This document shows, piece after piece, positions 13,796-26,883 of a DNA stretch of 64,000 nt. Within the stretch, counting starts at the first letter, position 1. Every line of letters starts with the position of its first letter. Below the pieces are notes generated by a model. It was given only the letters and a program-made list of their open reading frames with translations, had not been told where the DNA came from and did not search any database. Where the stretch lies: assembly GCA_008477525.1 (NCBI GenBank), contig SPDT01000008.1:1302001-1366000 (forward strand), in the 5' to 3' direction. The position numbers were made by a program, and so were the translations under genes. This DNA comes from Hypomyces perniciosus. Its lineage: Eukaryota > Ascomycota > Sordariomycetes > Hypocreales > Hypocreaceae.

Positions 13796-16700
13796 GGCGG
13801 CCCCCCCTTTTATAGTATTAACTTTAATACTAGCGAGGACCTTATATTTAACTAGCTCTTTTCTAGCTTTTAACACTTTATTGCTGTGCTAAATAGTAAC
13901 TATTTCCTATATAGACGCTTCTTTAAGCCCTAAACTTAAACACTTTAGTGTATACTTAATAGCCTAAAAAATTTCTAACTTTATAGTTTAAAAGTATACT
14001 TTTATATAATTAAACTTAAAGGGTAATAGAGAAATCTTATATAATAAACTAACCTTTTACTATTAATATATAAGTAATTTACATTATTTTTCTTCTTTTA
14101 ATTTACTATTATATATAAATATACTATATATATTTTTACTTTATTCTTTTTTTCTTTTATAATTTAATTCCTATTTATTTTCCTTTTTTCTTTTTTCCTT
14201 TTTATCTCTCTCTTTCTTTTACCCTCTCTCTCTTTATAAGCGCTTTTCTCTATAAATATTCCTTCCGTTTACTTCTTATTACCAGCTAACCTATTATATA
14301 ATAGCAGTTCTCTTTTCTTAATTCGGCCTACTACTATAAATTCTCTTTTTCCTTTTATAATAGACATTACTATTTTATAAGTTTTTTATAGCTGATTCTT
14401 TACTATAATTTCCTATTTAATATACTTATAGCCTAGTTTTAGAAAATAATAGTAATCCTGCAGTATCTGAAAACCTTAATATAGTAAGCCTGTCTTTACT
14501 TGCAGCTAGTACTATCTCAGTTATATCTCTATTAAAATACCCTCCTTTTAAGATTACTATGCCCTCGCCAGTAAAATGCCGCAAAGCCACTAATAATTTA
14601 ACCTAATAAATATTTTTATATAAATATAACTATTAGCTACTGCTAATTTACTATAAATGCCCTGCCCTATATTATTATTATTTTAATCTCTTAATTAAAT
14701 AAAATATAAAATTAAAAAAAGAACCTCTTTAATACTATAATAATAAATATAAATTTTATATAATTAAAAAGTAAAACTTTTTATATTAACTTATATTATA
14801 TTAACTGCTTTTAAGAAATATTTTTATTATTTTTTAAATAATAAATTATATAATCTAATTGCCTATTAATTTATTAATACTATTAAAGTATTAATTTAAT
14901 ATTTTTAAAAGTCTTTTATTAATAAAATAAATATTTTAATATTGCTTTTTTAATATATAATAGCAGCTAATAAAAACCTAGTCTATAATAGCACTACTAT
15001 AAATTTAATATAAAAAGAACTTTATATTAATATAATAAAAGTTAAGCCTAGTTAAAGAGTAAAAAAAGAAAAAGTTTATAGTAAATAAACAGTATTGCCG
15101 CTAAAACTTAAATCGCTTAAACCTTTAAATTACTTTTAATTAAGTAAACTCTTTTACTATTATTACTGCTATTATAAATACTTTTATTCTAGTATATATT
15201 TCTTTATTTATAATAGGCAGTCTTTAGCTAATTAGTGTATAATATATTAGTATATTAAAATTCCTATATTTCTTTAAGTATATCTTACTATTATAAAAGA
15301 TTGCAATAAAGTGCTATTTAAAGATAAAGAGAATTAATTATTATTTAATAGTAGTATTGCCGCTTATTTACTATAAGATATATAGTATTATAAGTTTATT
15401 TTCTGTTTATAATTAACTAATTAAAACTATATAACACTTGACTCCTTTTAACTTTATAATATTTAATAGTAATAGCTAATTATTTATTAATAAATCGCTA
15501 TTTATACTTTTAAATTAATTTAGTATTAATAAAATTACTTTTCTTTTATTAAATATTATTAATCTTTAAATAGTCTTTCTATTTAATTAAATATAAGTAT
15601 TATATTCCTTTATACTTATAATTAATAATTTTCTTAACTTTAAATATCTTTTTAGCGTAAAAAGGGTAATCTATTAGCTTAAAAGGTTTTCTTTTACAGC
15701 TATAATATAGTTTAAGATTTATAATATTAAAAATATTATAAATTTTAACAGAAAATAAAAGATAAATTTAATATATTAATCTATTTAGTTTAATTTAGCG
15801 TTTAATTTAGTAAAAACTAATATACTTTTTAGTGAGTTTTTTATTAAATTGCTAGAGTTTTAGGTATTTTGTAAAAAGTAATACCTAATTGCCTATAGTA
15901 AATTTCTTTTTAAATCGGTAAGTATTATACTACTTTTTATATTTTTTTTAACTTTATTATAGTATTTATTTAACTATTTTACAGGTAGCTTAAAGCTTTT
16001 CTACCTTTATAATAGTATTAGTATAATGTCTATAATAGGTTAGTCTATTATAACTTAAAGCGTTAGGCTTATAGCTAAGCACTAAAAAAGCTAGTAAATA
16101 ACTGGTTATAGAATATTTAGTATTATAATATATAGACTAAATAAAAGATAATTTTTATAGCTAGTTATTTTATTATTTACTGTAAAAAAAATATAAATAA
16201 TACGTTAAAGTTTAATTTTACTGTTTAGTTTAACTATTAGTTTATAAGTAAAAAGTAGTGCTAAATCGCTATTTATAAGTAAATAGGTAACAGAAACTTT
16301 GCTAAAACCTAGATTTAAATAATTAATCTTTATTAAAAATAATTCTTTATAGTATTTTAAAAATTAAATAAATGTATTTTATAAAAAGGTTAGTGACTCT
16401 GCTATTTATAATATATACTATTATAAATATATATAAAGTATATTTTATATATCGATTAATAATAATAAGAATTATATTATACAGGTATTTGCTTTTATAG
16501 TTTAAGATTTCTAGTAAATCTATAATAAAATCTATAGAAATTTCTTTAAAAAGGTCTTTTTAGTATTAGTAATAAAGTAAATTCGCTATAAGGTTAATAA
16601 ATTCTTGCCTTTATTATCTAGTAAATATAATATATAGATATATAACGCTTAATACCTCGCTTTATACTTTACTAATAATAAGTTAATATAATGCATTTCA

Positions 16701-19700
16701 AAATATAATTAACTCCCTAATATCTAGCAATTAAATTATTATAAAGTAGTATTGAAATCTTAATATAAAGACCTATTAATATATAAACTTTACCTTAATA
16801 GTAAACTAGCTAGTTATTACTGATAACCCAGTTATTACTATAAAATATACTAACTACTCTTTAACTTTAAACCTTTTATTAAATAAAGTAATCTCTTTAT
16901 TAAACTTATAAAACAGCTAAATGCAAAAACTTTTATAGTTCTAGCAGTAAACCTACAGTAGTCTACTATATAACCTGTAAACTAGCAGTTATAACTCAGC
17001 TACTATACTTTATAGGTAAACTATCTGCTAAATAGCATCTAGTCCCTATCCCTTAACCTAAAGCGACACTAAAGCAATACTCTTATTTATAGGCAACTTT
17101 ATATATTCCTAGTTATTATAGTATACTGCTGCAGATCCTTTTAGTTTATATATACTATTGGCTTTTATACTATAAAAATACTGCAAAATTATTAATATAT
17201 AGCCTTACTGCAATTCTTTAATTTTAGTAAGATTATAAAAATCAAGGCATTAAAATAAAGTATTAGCAGGCTTAAACTTCCCTAGCCTATATTTAATGCA
17301 AAAATTAAATAAAGCTAGCTTATTAAAAGCCTCTGCCTACCAGTATAAAAGCTTTTATATATCTATAAAATAACAGTAATTAAAATAGTCTATTATAACC
17401 TAAATCTCTATACCTATATAAGCTAGATAATATTTTTATATTTAAAAAGCCTTTATAATAGTAAGAAATTTAATATTAAAGGTATAATAATATAATTTAA
17501 AACTATTTAGCTTTTTTAATATATATACTATAAAGTGCTAGGTATCTCGCTAATATTAAGCCAATACTGCTTTAATTATATAGTTTAATGCATCTATCTT
17601 TATATAAATTAGTACTTTTAGATTATAATATATTAAAACAGGTTTCTTTAAAAACTTTCCTTTAAGCTATTCATAAGCTTTAAAAGCATTAGGCTTTAAC
17701 TATAAAAAAACCTTCTCGCTTCTTATAAGTAAAATCTATTAAAGGTACTGTAATTTTACTGTAATTTCTAATAAAGCAATAGTAAAACCCTATAAATCCT
17801 AGAAATATAAACATATTATAAATACTTTTAAGTACCAGCCATTTAATAATAGCTTAAATGCATAACTGTTTTATCTTAATTCTATTAAGCGTAATAATAT
17901 ATCTAAAAAAAGGTACTAAAATAGTATAAAAAATGCATTTATTAATATTAATATATAGCTTTGCGTCTTATAACTTTTTAAAAACCTAGCAAATATACTA
18001 TATATACTCTTTAAAGGTGCGGCTATAGATCAGTATATTATTAAAATATACAATACAAATAAAATTAACTAGATTTTATAGTATATTATTAATATATTAC
18101 TAAAAAGTTATAGGGGAATTTATAAGGCCAAATAGTATAACGTTACACTTAAAGTATCTATATTAGCAGCGAAATATTATTTTCTACCTATCTTCTTTAT
18201 AAATAAATATCCAGTAATATATATCCTTTAAATTAAGTTTAGTGAAAATCTTAATATATAAAAGTCTATTAAAAATCTTAAAGATTAATAGTAAAAGAGC
18301 GCAGTTCTTACAAGTTATTTTATTTAAAGTATAGAAATCGATATATATTTACAGTTTACTGCCTTTCTTTAATATAAAAATTACAGGGGCACTTGCAGGA
18401 CTAACAGACCGCTAAATCCATACATTCTATAATACTTTTTCCAAATACTTGCAGAAAGCTTCCAGCTCTTTAGGTATTAAATTATAGATAAAACTCTATA
18501 AAGGCATTTTCCTATCTTTTAACTTAATAGTATACTATTAACTTACTAATATATTAACAGCTTCTTTTACAGAGAAGACATTAATAAGATTATAATATAT
18601 AAGAAGCAATTTTAAATATAAAGCTAACTTATAGTCTTTTAGGGAAATAGCTTTATTTAAGTCAAGAGATAGTAAATCTTTTAAAGCTTTTAACTTAACT
18701 TCCAGCTTCTTTTCAGTTATTAATATAAAAGCTATTTAAACTTCTTTAATAGCTTATTATAGCTGCTTTTTAAAGGCTATTAAAGTAATAGAATCCCTAG
18801 TTAAAGGATAATTCTATTAATTATACTTTTATAAAAGGGTAGGATTAGTTTCCTAAAACTAAAGTCTTCCTAAAATAAAATCTTTTAAGCTATTAGCAAT
18901 AATGCAATAAAATAGCTACTTTTTCTCTACTCCCTAGTCATTAACTATCTTTATAAATATATCTATATAGCTATAAATTATAGCAGAAACACTTAAAAAA
19001 ATAGCAGTAAACTTAAAAGCCAGTAATAGACTTTTTAATTAATCCTTTTATTATAAAGAGATAATATAAATATCGCTACCAGGATCAAATAAGGCATTCA
19101 TATATTACCAGTAGCCACCTAGCCGCATCTTCTCTAATTATTTTATAGGTAAATCTATATAGCAATTATATTCCTAGGCTTAACAAACTGCAGGTTTAGT
19201 ATTTCCGCCAGTAAAGTATAGCTAAATAAGGTTATTATACTTTTCAGTAAAGTAATACTTACTATTATACTTTATACAATTAAAAGCTTAGCAGGAGGTC
19301 TTATAGTAAAGACTATTATATTTCCAATAAATTACTAAGCTAAAGAGGTTTCTCTATTCTCTTAAACCTCTAGATATTTCAGTTATTATAGTTTTTAAAA
19401 TATTAGTAGTATAATCCTAGTGTAATCCCCGTTAACTAGTAGGTTTAGTCTTCCTATATTTTCCTTAAAATTAAGATTCCTATTAAAAGCCACTTGCATT
19501 ACCAGTACAGCTATATATAAACGTCTTAGCAATTATACTAGCATAAATCAACTCCTACTAGGTTATAGGGATTCTATAATAAAGTATCTGCTTATTTATT
19601 GCAAAGGAAAGGCACTATAAGAATATATAAATCTTAAACTATAAAAGAGTTATCTTAAAGAATTTACTTTTAATAATCTTAAATTAAAAAAGGAATAATT

Positions 19701-20398
19701 AAAAATTCTATCTAGCAGTTTAATATAGGCGAAAAATCTATAAAGTTACTTTATAGTACCTAGTTAAACTATCGCAATTATTATCTTTAAGCTATTAACA
19801 AAATTTATCCTAAATAATTAATCTAGCAAATCTACCTTTCTCTTTAAAATAACTAACTTATTGCTATTAAATATCTCCTTTTAAGCAAAAAGCAGTATAA
19901 ATAATCTTATAAGCTGCTTAAAAAAAGGTATTAAAAGATAATTTAAACTGCCTTTTAATAATAGTAAAAAAAGTTTATAATTTTGCCTAAAACTTTCTTT
20001 TATAATAAAAAGCTTAAATTTACACTTTACCTTAATTGCCTTTATAAAGTTATTTTAAACTAATAGTATATAATAAGCTAGTTATAGGCAATAAACCTTT
20101 AATCTTTAAAAGTTTAAAAAAAGGGTTCTCTCTTTAAAAAAAAGTATTTAAATATTTCCTTTTTAAATATACTTACTACTCTTTTTTTATTTACTAAATA
20201 TAAGCATTAAATTCTTTTTCTATAAATAAAATACTATCTAAAAAGCTTAATTAATAATTTAAAAGAGTAACTTTACTTAAAAGTCTTTATATTTAAAATA
20301 CAGCCTTTTTACTAAAAGTAAATTAATTATTTACTGTTAAAGGTATCTTTAACTTTAATAGTCTTTTTACCTTTACTAAGAATAGTAAAAGACTAATA

Positions 20399-20660
20399 TA
20401 TTAAAAACCCTCTTTAAAGCAGATAAATTAAATAAAGGGCTGCAACTTTAAAGAAAAGTAAAGGAGGTTAAAGAGCAGTTACTTAAAAGAGAGATAAATA
20501 CTAATAAACAGGTAATAAGCCAGAAACTAATAGTTAGGTATAATAGTAATAGTTTACTAGTCTCTAAAGTTTTATATTTTTAGGGACTATAGTTACTTTA
20601 ATATATATATTCCGGCCTATATAATATTATAAAAGCTCTGGAGCTTCCAGTCTCTTAACA
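20399..20660 (-). repeat. Gypsy 5' LTR
   Basis: 262 bp. The outer end is intact (TCTCTTAACA), while the inner end is altered from TGTCAGAGACC to TATTAAAAACC by C-to-T and G-to-A changes. Its length equals that of the other LTR copies exactly. Confidence 0.85.
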
Positions 20661-22743
20661 GTATTACACTACCTAGGATAATAATAAATTCCTAAAAGAT
20701 ATAAAGTTTAATAATAAAGGAACTTAATAATAAAATAAAAAGATTTAGATTTTAAATAAACTTTAAAAGAATATAGTTATAGAAGTTTATTAATACCTAG
20801 TATATAGATATAAAGGTATTTGTAAGACCTGCAAATAAATATAAAGGTATTTCGAGTTTTAAAGGCTTAAAAAAATAATATAAAATATTATCTCTCGCTA
20901 TATAACTTACAGAACAGTTAAACCCTTAAAATATAAACTATACAGTAAACTCTAACCTTTACCAGTACTAGAATAACTATAAACGTTAATTTTATTAAAC
21001 TTTATTATTAAACTACTATTATTTATTAAACCAGGATCAAATATTAAATATAATAGTATTTTAATAATTATAAACTAATTTATTAAATACTTTTATTTCC
21101 TTTTATATAAAGAAATAATAAATATAAAGATACTAGCTTATATATTTTTACAATTTATTGCAGCTAATTATATAATTGCAGTCAAGATTATTTCTAACTA
21201 AAAATTAACCTTTATATTTAAATTCTAGCAAGTATTTATAAATTAATTAAATATAAATTATAAGTTTAATACTGTATATTACCTATAAACAGATAATTAA
21301 ACAGAATACATTAACTAGATTATTAAAGCTTATCTAAAAAGTTATATTAACTTTAACTAAAACAATTAAGTAAAAAAGCTATTAATTATATAAATATCTT
21401 ATAATAGTAATATTTTAGAGTTAACTAGACTTAGCTTTATATATATTAACTATAGCTTTATATTAAATATATATAAAGTATTAAAAAAGGCCTATATATC
21501 GATAAAGTATAAATTAAAGCTGAAAATATAAAGTAGTTATATAAAGAAATATAGGTATACCTTTACTTTATATAAGAAAAAATAAAAAAGTATACTAATA
21601 AATATAAATTAAAGGGACTAATCTTTAAAGAGGGAGATATAGTTTACCTATACTAATATTCGCTAAGGAAAAAGACTGCAAATATTAAAATAATATAATT
21701 AAGCGATAAATTAGATTTTAAGAAATTTAAACCCTACCTAGTTAAAAAGGTTATTTTAGAAATTACTTATAAACTTATATTACTAGACAGTATTTAAATT
21801 TACCCGGTATTTTATATTTTACTACTTGAAAAAGTATTATAAAATAAATTAGAAAATAAATTAATTATAGATTTAATTAAAGTTTTACTAGTTAAAGAAA
21901 AATATAAAGTTAAGGAAATTAAAGCTATAAAAATAGAAAATAATAAACGCTAGTATTTAATTAAATGGAAAAACTATAGAGAAAAATATAACTTTTAGGA
22001 ACTTAAAGAATACTTTAAATACTCCCAGATAACTCTATAACAATTTTACTGAAATCTTAGCCTATTAATAATAGATTAAGTAACCTAAAGGCAGTCTAAT
22101 TAATCACGTTAATAGCCCTGAAAGAATATATATCGATAGCAGCTTTTACTTTACAATATTCTGCTTTATTTAACTCGTCTAGAGATTTAAAACTACGCTA
22201 AACTATCTTATAACTATAAAACACTATAAACTAACGCTATTACTTTAAGCGCGCCAACTTTGCAAAAGCTTTATTCACCTTTTATTAAGTATAGAGTAAA
22301 TAAGCCTTAATCTCTTTTTCTTCCTACCTTATCTTTTACTTTTTTAAAATTATATATTACACTATACTATAAATTAAAAAGATTTAATAAAAATTAACGA
22401 AAAATAAACCTATAGAAAGCGTAATGCCAAAACTATTACATAAATAACCTTACTGTATATATTTATTATAATGTAAATTATCTGCAATTATTTTATAAGA
22501 AAGATTGTAACTGTAATAGAATAAATAAGGTATAATAAAATTATTAGTAGCCTTGATTAATAAAAAAAGAGCTAGGCGCTGTTTAGTTTTATAAAAATAA
22601 GATTTCGCTATATAACCTAATATTTTATTAGCAGAAAACATAAAATATAAGATAAAGGCACTATACCTATAAACTATAAGGGATAGCAGTATTTATAAAG
22701 GAATTAATAGGTTTTAGGGATAAGATTAATAGGAGGGGGATAT
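20661..22743 (+). pseudogene. Gypsy integrase and chromodomain relic (5'-truncated)
   Basis: The plus strand reads, through stops, as a zinc-binding YKGICKTCK piece near 20815-20845, then integrase core segments (TDNQTEYIN, AYLKSYINFN, ISYNSNILELTRLSFIYINY; about 21290-21450). A GPY-like linker and FKPYLVKKVI.EITY, IYPVFYILLLEKVL segments follow, then a chromodomain-like end (KEIKAIKIENNKR.YLIKWK to about 22035). This order is typical of chromoviral Gypsy elements. The 5' half is missing where the element at 13534-20660 sits. A purine tract (22731-22740) precedes the 3' LTR. Confidence 0.75.
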
Positions 22744-23131
22744 TGTATTATAACCCGACTATTATAAGAATGTGATATAGTATATACCTGGGGGAACCTT
22801 GGATAAATAAACCAATTAGCATTAGATTACTTAGGTTACTATAAACTATAAAGTAATCCTAGTAAACTAATAAAAGGATTGACTATAGATTGTTAAGAAA
22901 ATAAATATAATTTAAGGTAATCTAAGATTATTCCCTTTATATATATATAACTGGCTTGTTATTTATTTAATATAGTTATTTAAATAGTTATTAATAATTG
23001 CATTTACTAAAACTGCCTATTCTATAGAATTGTGACTATATTACCCTGCTTAGTATTTATCCCTGACCTCTCTGTCAATATAGACCCACGAACCTCGGTT
23101 TATCCCTTAAAAATCAACCCGGATCATTACA
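22744..23131 (+). repeat. 388-bp LTR of the chromodomain Gypsy
   Basis: Begins TGTATTATAACCCG and ends ACCCGGATCATTACA, giving TGTA...TACA inverted ends, and lies directly after a polypurine tract (AGGAGGGGGA). This is the 3' LTR of the integrase-chromodomain relic upstream. No partner 5' LTR was found in the window. Confidence 0.75.
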
Positions 23132-23269
23132 AGGGGCAGGGGGTATTGTCCTGCTTAAAGGGGGGGGGTCCTTAGATCTAGGCCCTAAAAGCAGTGGGAG
23201 ATCTGGCCAGGGCGGCTTAAGGAGCTCCTCCTTTAAATGCACTGGGTTTAGGCTTAGGGGCAGGGGGGG

Positions 23270-25020
23270 CAGGGTTCCTTTTTTAGAATTCTTAGGTCCT
23301 GAGTTCTCTGATGCTTTTGAGTTATTCTTTAATAGTATATACTTTTACGCTGTCTTTAATAGTCGGGCGTATATAGCAGTTTAAAGTATTAGATTAATAA
23401 GGTTTAAGGCAGTTAGTATATTAGGTAGGGTTATTGCAGTTTTTATTTTTATTAGTGTATTAAAAAGCAGGCTTACTGCATTTCTTGCAGTATATAGTTT
23501 TGGTGTATCTTTAAGGGTTATAGAAGTTAAGGTACCTATTATATTAGGTTACCTATACCTTTTAGGTCTAGAGCTTTGCTAGGGCTAAGCAGTTAAAGAG
23601 TTTAAATCTTATTTTAACTTCCTTTCTGAAAAAGATAAAGTAGTAGTAAGTGTTAGTAGTCTTGCTAAAAAGGGCCTTCTGGCAAAAGATTAAGGGTTCT
23701 TTAAACCTAGCGCTCCCTTAAGCCTTAATCGGGACTAGCGCGTTAATAAGGAAAGTGCTTAAGGTGTTAGTATAGTATTTAAGGACGCTTTATATAAGAA
23801 AACTCCTTTATTTGTATGCCTCCTTAATCCTTAAGCCGCTAGCTTCCGCAGTTAGGCCTAAAGCAAAGATCGCTTTCTTAATCTTATTATTCTTAGCTTA
23901 TAGTATAAAGCTAGATTTTATTTCTTAAAAGTAAATAATATTCTCTTTATTAAGCTTTTTAATTTTAATAACTTTTTATTTAACTTTAATAACAGAAATC
24001 TTTTTTTAACTATAGTTTAGCAGGACTTACAAAAAGATTCTATTATTAAGTTTTTTAATTATTATATTTTATTTTTAGGTTTTAGTTTTTATAATAAAGG
24101 CTAGCCTTTTATTATTTTATAAAGTGAAATTACTTTTTTTTCCTATTAAAGGGTTTTTATTTATACCTTTAGCTGCAACTATAGCCTATATAATTTACTT
24201 TAAACTATTAATTGCTAGCTAAGTGCTTAAGTTAGTTTAAGTTAAAGGGTAAAGTTTAGATTATTATTATTTATTGTTTTAGTAGGTTTTTTTACTGATT
24301 GGCTATATAGTTGTTAGTTAGGCTAAAGGGGGGTTCCTGCCTAACTTTTTAAGGTTTATAAAGGCCTTTAAAGAAAGGAGGCCTTAAAGAGCGTTAATAA
24401 ATACCTTACTTACTTGCAGGGTAGCCAGGAGGTAGTGCTTTCTTTAATATTTAGCTAGGCAGTTATTAATAGTTTAGGCTACTAAAAATAAAACTTTTTA
24501 TCTAGCTTTTTAAATTGCTTTAATTTCTTTAATTTAAGTGAAGATTTTATAAGCTATAGTAAACTGCTTGCTATTATTAAAGGCAGGTACTTTTATTAGC
24601 CTACTTTAAAAGGAGGAAGAGAGGCTTTCCTAGGTCCCTTTTAAGAAAAGAGAGATATTAGGTTTTATATTAAAACCGAAATTAAGTTTAGGGATATTAG
24701 TTTCGATATATTTATTGTTAATATAGCGTTTTTAGGCGTAAGCGGGAGGACTATAGTTCCTCTTTATCTTAAGAGTAAAAGAGTGCCCTCCTTTTTAAGT
24801 CGCTGGATTACTGCCTACTTAGCAGCAGCAAGGTTTAGTTATCCCTAGTTCGCTTAAAGTTTAATAGTATTCGTTATTTTTCTTTAAATGCTTAAAAGGG
24901 GCAAGGGAGTATTATTAAGCTTATTTTTTTTAATAGCTAGTTAAAAGGTTATAAATTTTGGTAAATAGGCACCTAAAAGGTAAGGTACCTGTAGGTATAG
25001 GAGGGAAGCTTATTATTATT
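23270..25020 (+). pseudogene. Long relic reading frame of unknown type
   Basis: The plus strand can be read for more than 1.7 kb with stops mostly at positions explained by CAG, CAA or CGA to TAG, TAA or TGA changes, for example a PEFSDAFELFFNSIYFYAVF segment near 23310. I do not recognise the product. TG dinucleotides are largely kept while CA is depleted, so mutation fell mainly on one strand. It follows the 388-bp LTR directly and may be a separate element. The preceding 23132-23269 is G-rich and less mutated. Confidence 0.4.
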
Positions 25021-25196
25021 AACAGTAATTATAAAGTTTATATTTAAATAAATATATTACTTTAATATAATAATTTAGGCTATTATAAATAAAGGATTAA
25101 AAATAAAAAAAATACTTTTAAAGGTATTAATTAATTTAAAAGTTAAAATTATTTAAATATTAGTATATAACTTTAAAGTTAATACTATAATAAAGG

Positions 25197-26702
25197 TATT
25201 AAAAGACTGGAAGCTTTAAAGCTTTTATAATATTATATAGGCCGGAATATATATATAAAAGCAACTATAGTCCCTGAAAATATAAAACTTTAAAGACTAG
25301 TAAACTACTGCTACTATATTTAACTACTAGTTTCTGGCTTATTACCTGCTTATTTATACCTATTTCTCCTTTAAATAACTACTCTTTAACCTCTTTTACT
25401 TTTCCTTAAAGTCGCAGCCCTTTACTTAATCTATTTGCCTTAAAGAGGGTTTTTAATATATTAATCTTTTATTATTCCTAATAAAAGTAAAAAAACTATT
25501 AAAGTTAAAGATGCCTTTAGCGGCAAATAACTAGTTTACTTTTAGTAAAGAGGCTATATTTTAAATATAAAGACTTTTAAGTAAAGTTACTTTTTTAAAT
25601 TATTAACCAGGCTTTTTAGATAGTATTTTACTTATAAAAAAAGAATTTAATGCTTATATTTAGTAAATAAAAGATAAATAGTAAATATATTTAAAAAGGA
25701 AATATTTAAATACTTTTTTTTTAAAGGGAAAACCCTTTTTTTAAACTTTTAAAGATTAAAAGTTTATTGCCTATAATTAGCTTATTATATACCGCTAGTT
25801 TAAAATAACTTTATAAAGGCAATTAAGGCAGAGTATAAATTTAAGCTTTTTATTATAAAGGAAAGTTTTAAGCAGAATTATAGACTTTTTTTACTATTAT
25901 TAAAGGGCAGTTTAAATTATCCTTTAATACCTTTTTTTAAGCAGCTTATAAGATTACTTATACTGCTTCCTACTTAAAAGGAGATATTTAATAGTAATAG
26001 GTTAGTTATTTTAAAAAGAAAGGTAAATTTACAGGATTAATTACTTAAAATAAATTTTATTAATAGCTTAAAGATAATAATTACAATAGCTTAACTAAGT
26101 GCTATAAAGTAACTTTATAGATCTTTTGCCTATATTAAGCTATTAAATAGAATTTTTAGTTATTCCTCTTTTAATTCAAGATTATTAAAAGTAAATTCCT
26201 TAAAATAACCCCTTTATAGTTTAAGATTTATATATTTTTATAGTGCTGTTCCTTTATAATAAATAAGTAAATACTTTACTATAGAATCCCTATAACCTGG
26301 CAGGAGTTAATTTATATTAGTATAATCGCTAAGACTTTTATATATAGCTATACTAGTAATATAAATAGCTTTTAATAGGAATCTCGATTTTAAGGAAAAT
26401 ATAGAAAGACTAGACCTACTAGTTAATAGGGATTATACTAGGATTATACTGCTAATACTTTAAAGAATATAATAATTAAAATATCTAAAGGTTTAAGAAA
26501 ATAAAGAAACCTCTTTAGCTTAGTAATTTATTAAAAATATAATAGTCTTTACTATAAAACCTCCTACTAAGCTTTTAATTATATAAAGTATAATAGTAAA
26601 TACTACTTTACTGAAAAATATAATAACCCTGTTTAGCTATACTTTACTGGCAGAAATACTAAACCTGCAGTTTATTAAGCCTAGGAATATAATTATTATA
26701 GC
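25197..26702 (+). mobile_element. Gypsy 5' fragment: LTR plus gag
   Basis: LTR at 25197-25458 (start TATTAAAAGACTGG, RIP-altered from TGTTAAGAGACTGG), followed by an internal gag region colinear with 27146-28380 and with the minus-strand element's 20398-19160. Homology ends at about 26700, where a partial family-3 LTR begins in inverted orientation. The remaining pol portion is absent here. Confidence 0.75.
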
Positions 26703-26883
26703 AGAGCGCAGTACAGCTATATAGAGTATAAAGAGATAGGAAACGAAGCTTGATTCTATAAAAGAGAATATACCATAGTGGCCTCGCTATATATATATAT
26801 AGCTAACATAAAGAAGAAGCTGTATATAGGCGCTTACAGCGCCTACATAATCTAACATATCGCTTATATAATATATATATTAG
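26703..26883 (-). repeat. Partial family-3 LTR, inverted
   Basis: Reverse complement matches 4205-4402. It cuts the preceding Gypsy fragment and directly abuts the next Gypsy LTR at 26884. The first 75 bp of the family, as seen at 4130, are missing here. Confidence 0.6.

Larger units (their letters stand above)
13534..20660 (-). mobile_element. Full-length Ty3/Gypsy retrotransposon, RIP-degraded
   Basis: Minus-strand element bounded by matching 262-bp LTRs (5' LTR 20399-20660, 3' LTR 13534-13795). On the minus strand the order is LTR, gag, pol, polypurine tract (RC of about 13796-13815, a G-rich run), LTR. Reverse transcriptase lies near 18260-17960 and mirrors the better preserved plus-strand copy at 29280-29530. 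Integrase sequence occupies about 16900-15530. All frames are broken by stops from RIP. The 5-bp flanks (CCTTT left, GTATT right) do not match, so either the site has decayed or the ends derive from different events. Confidence 0.8.

Noticed and set aside
22450..22641. 63-codon minus-strand frame
   Set aside because: Lies antisense in the 3' region of the chromodomain Gypsy relic; no domain.
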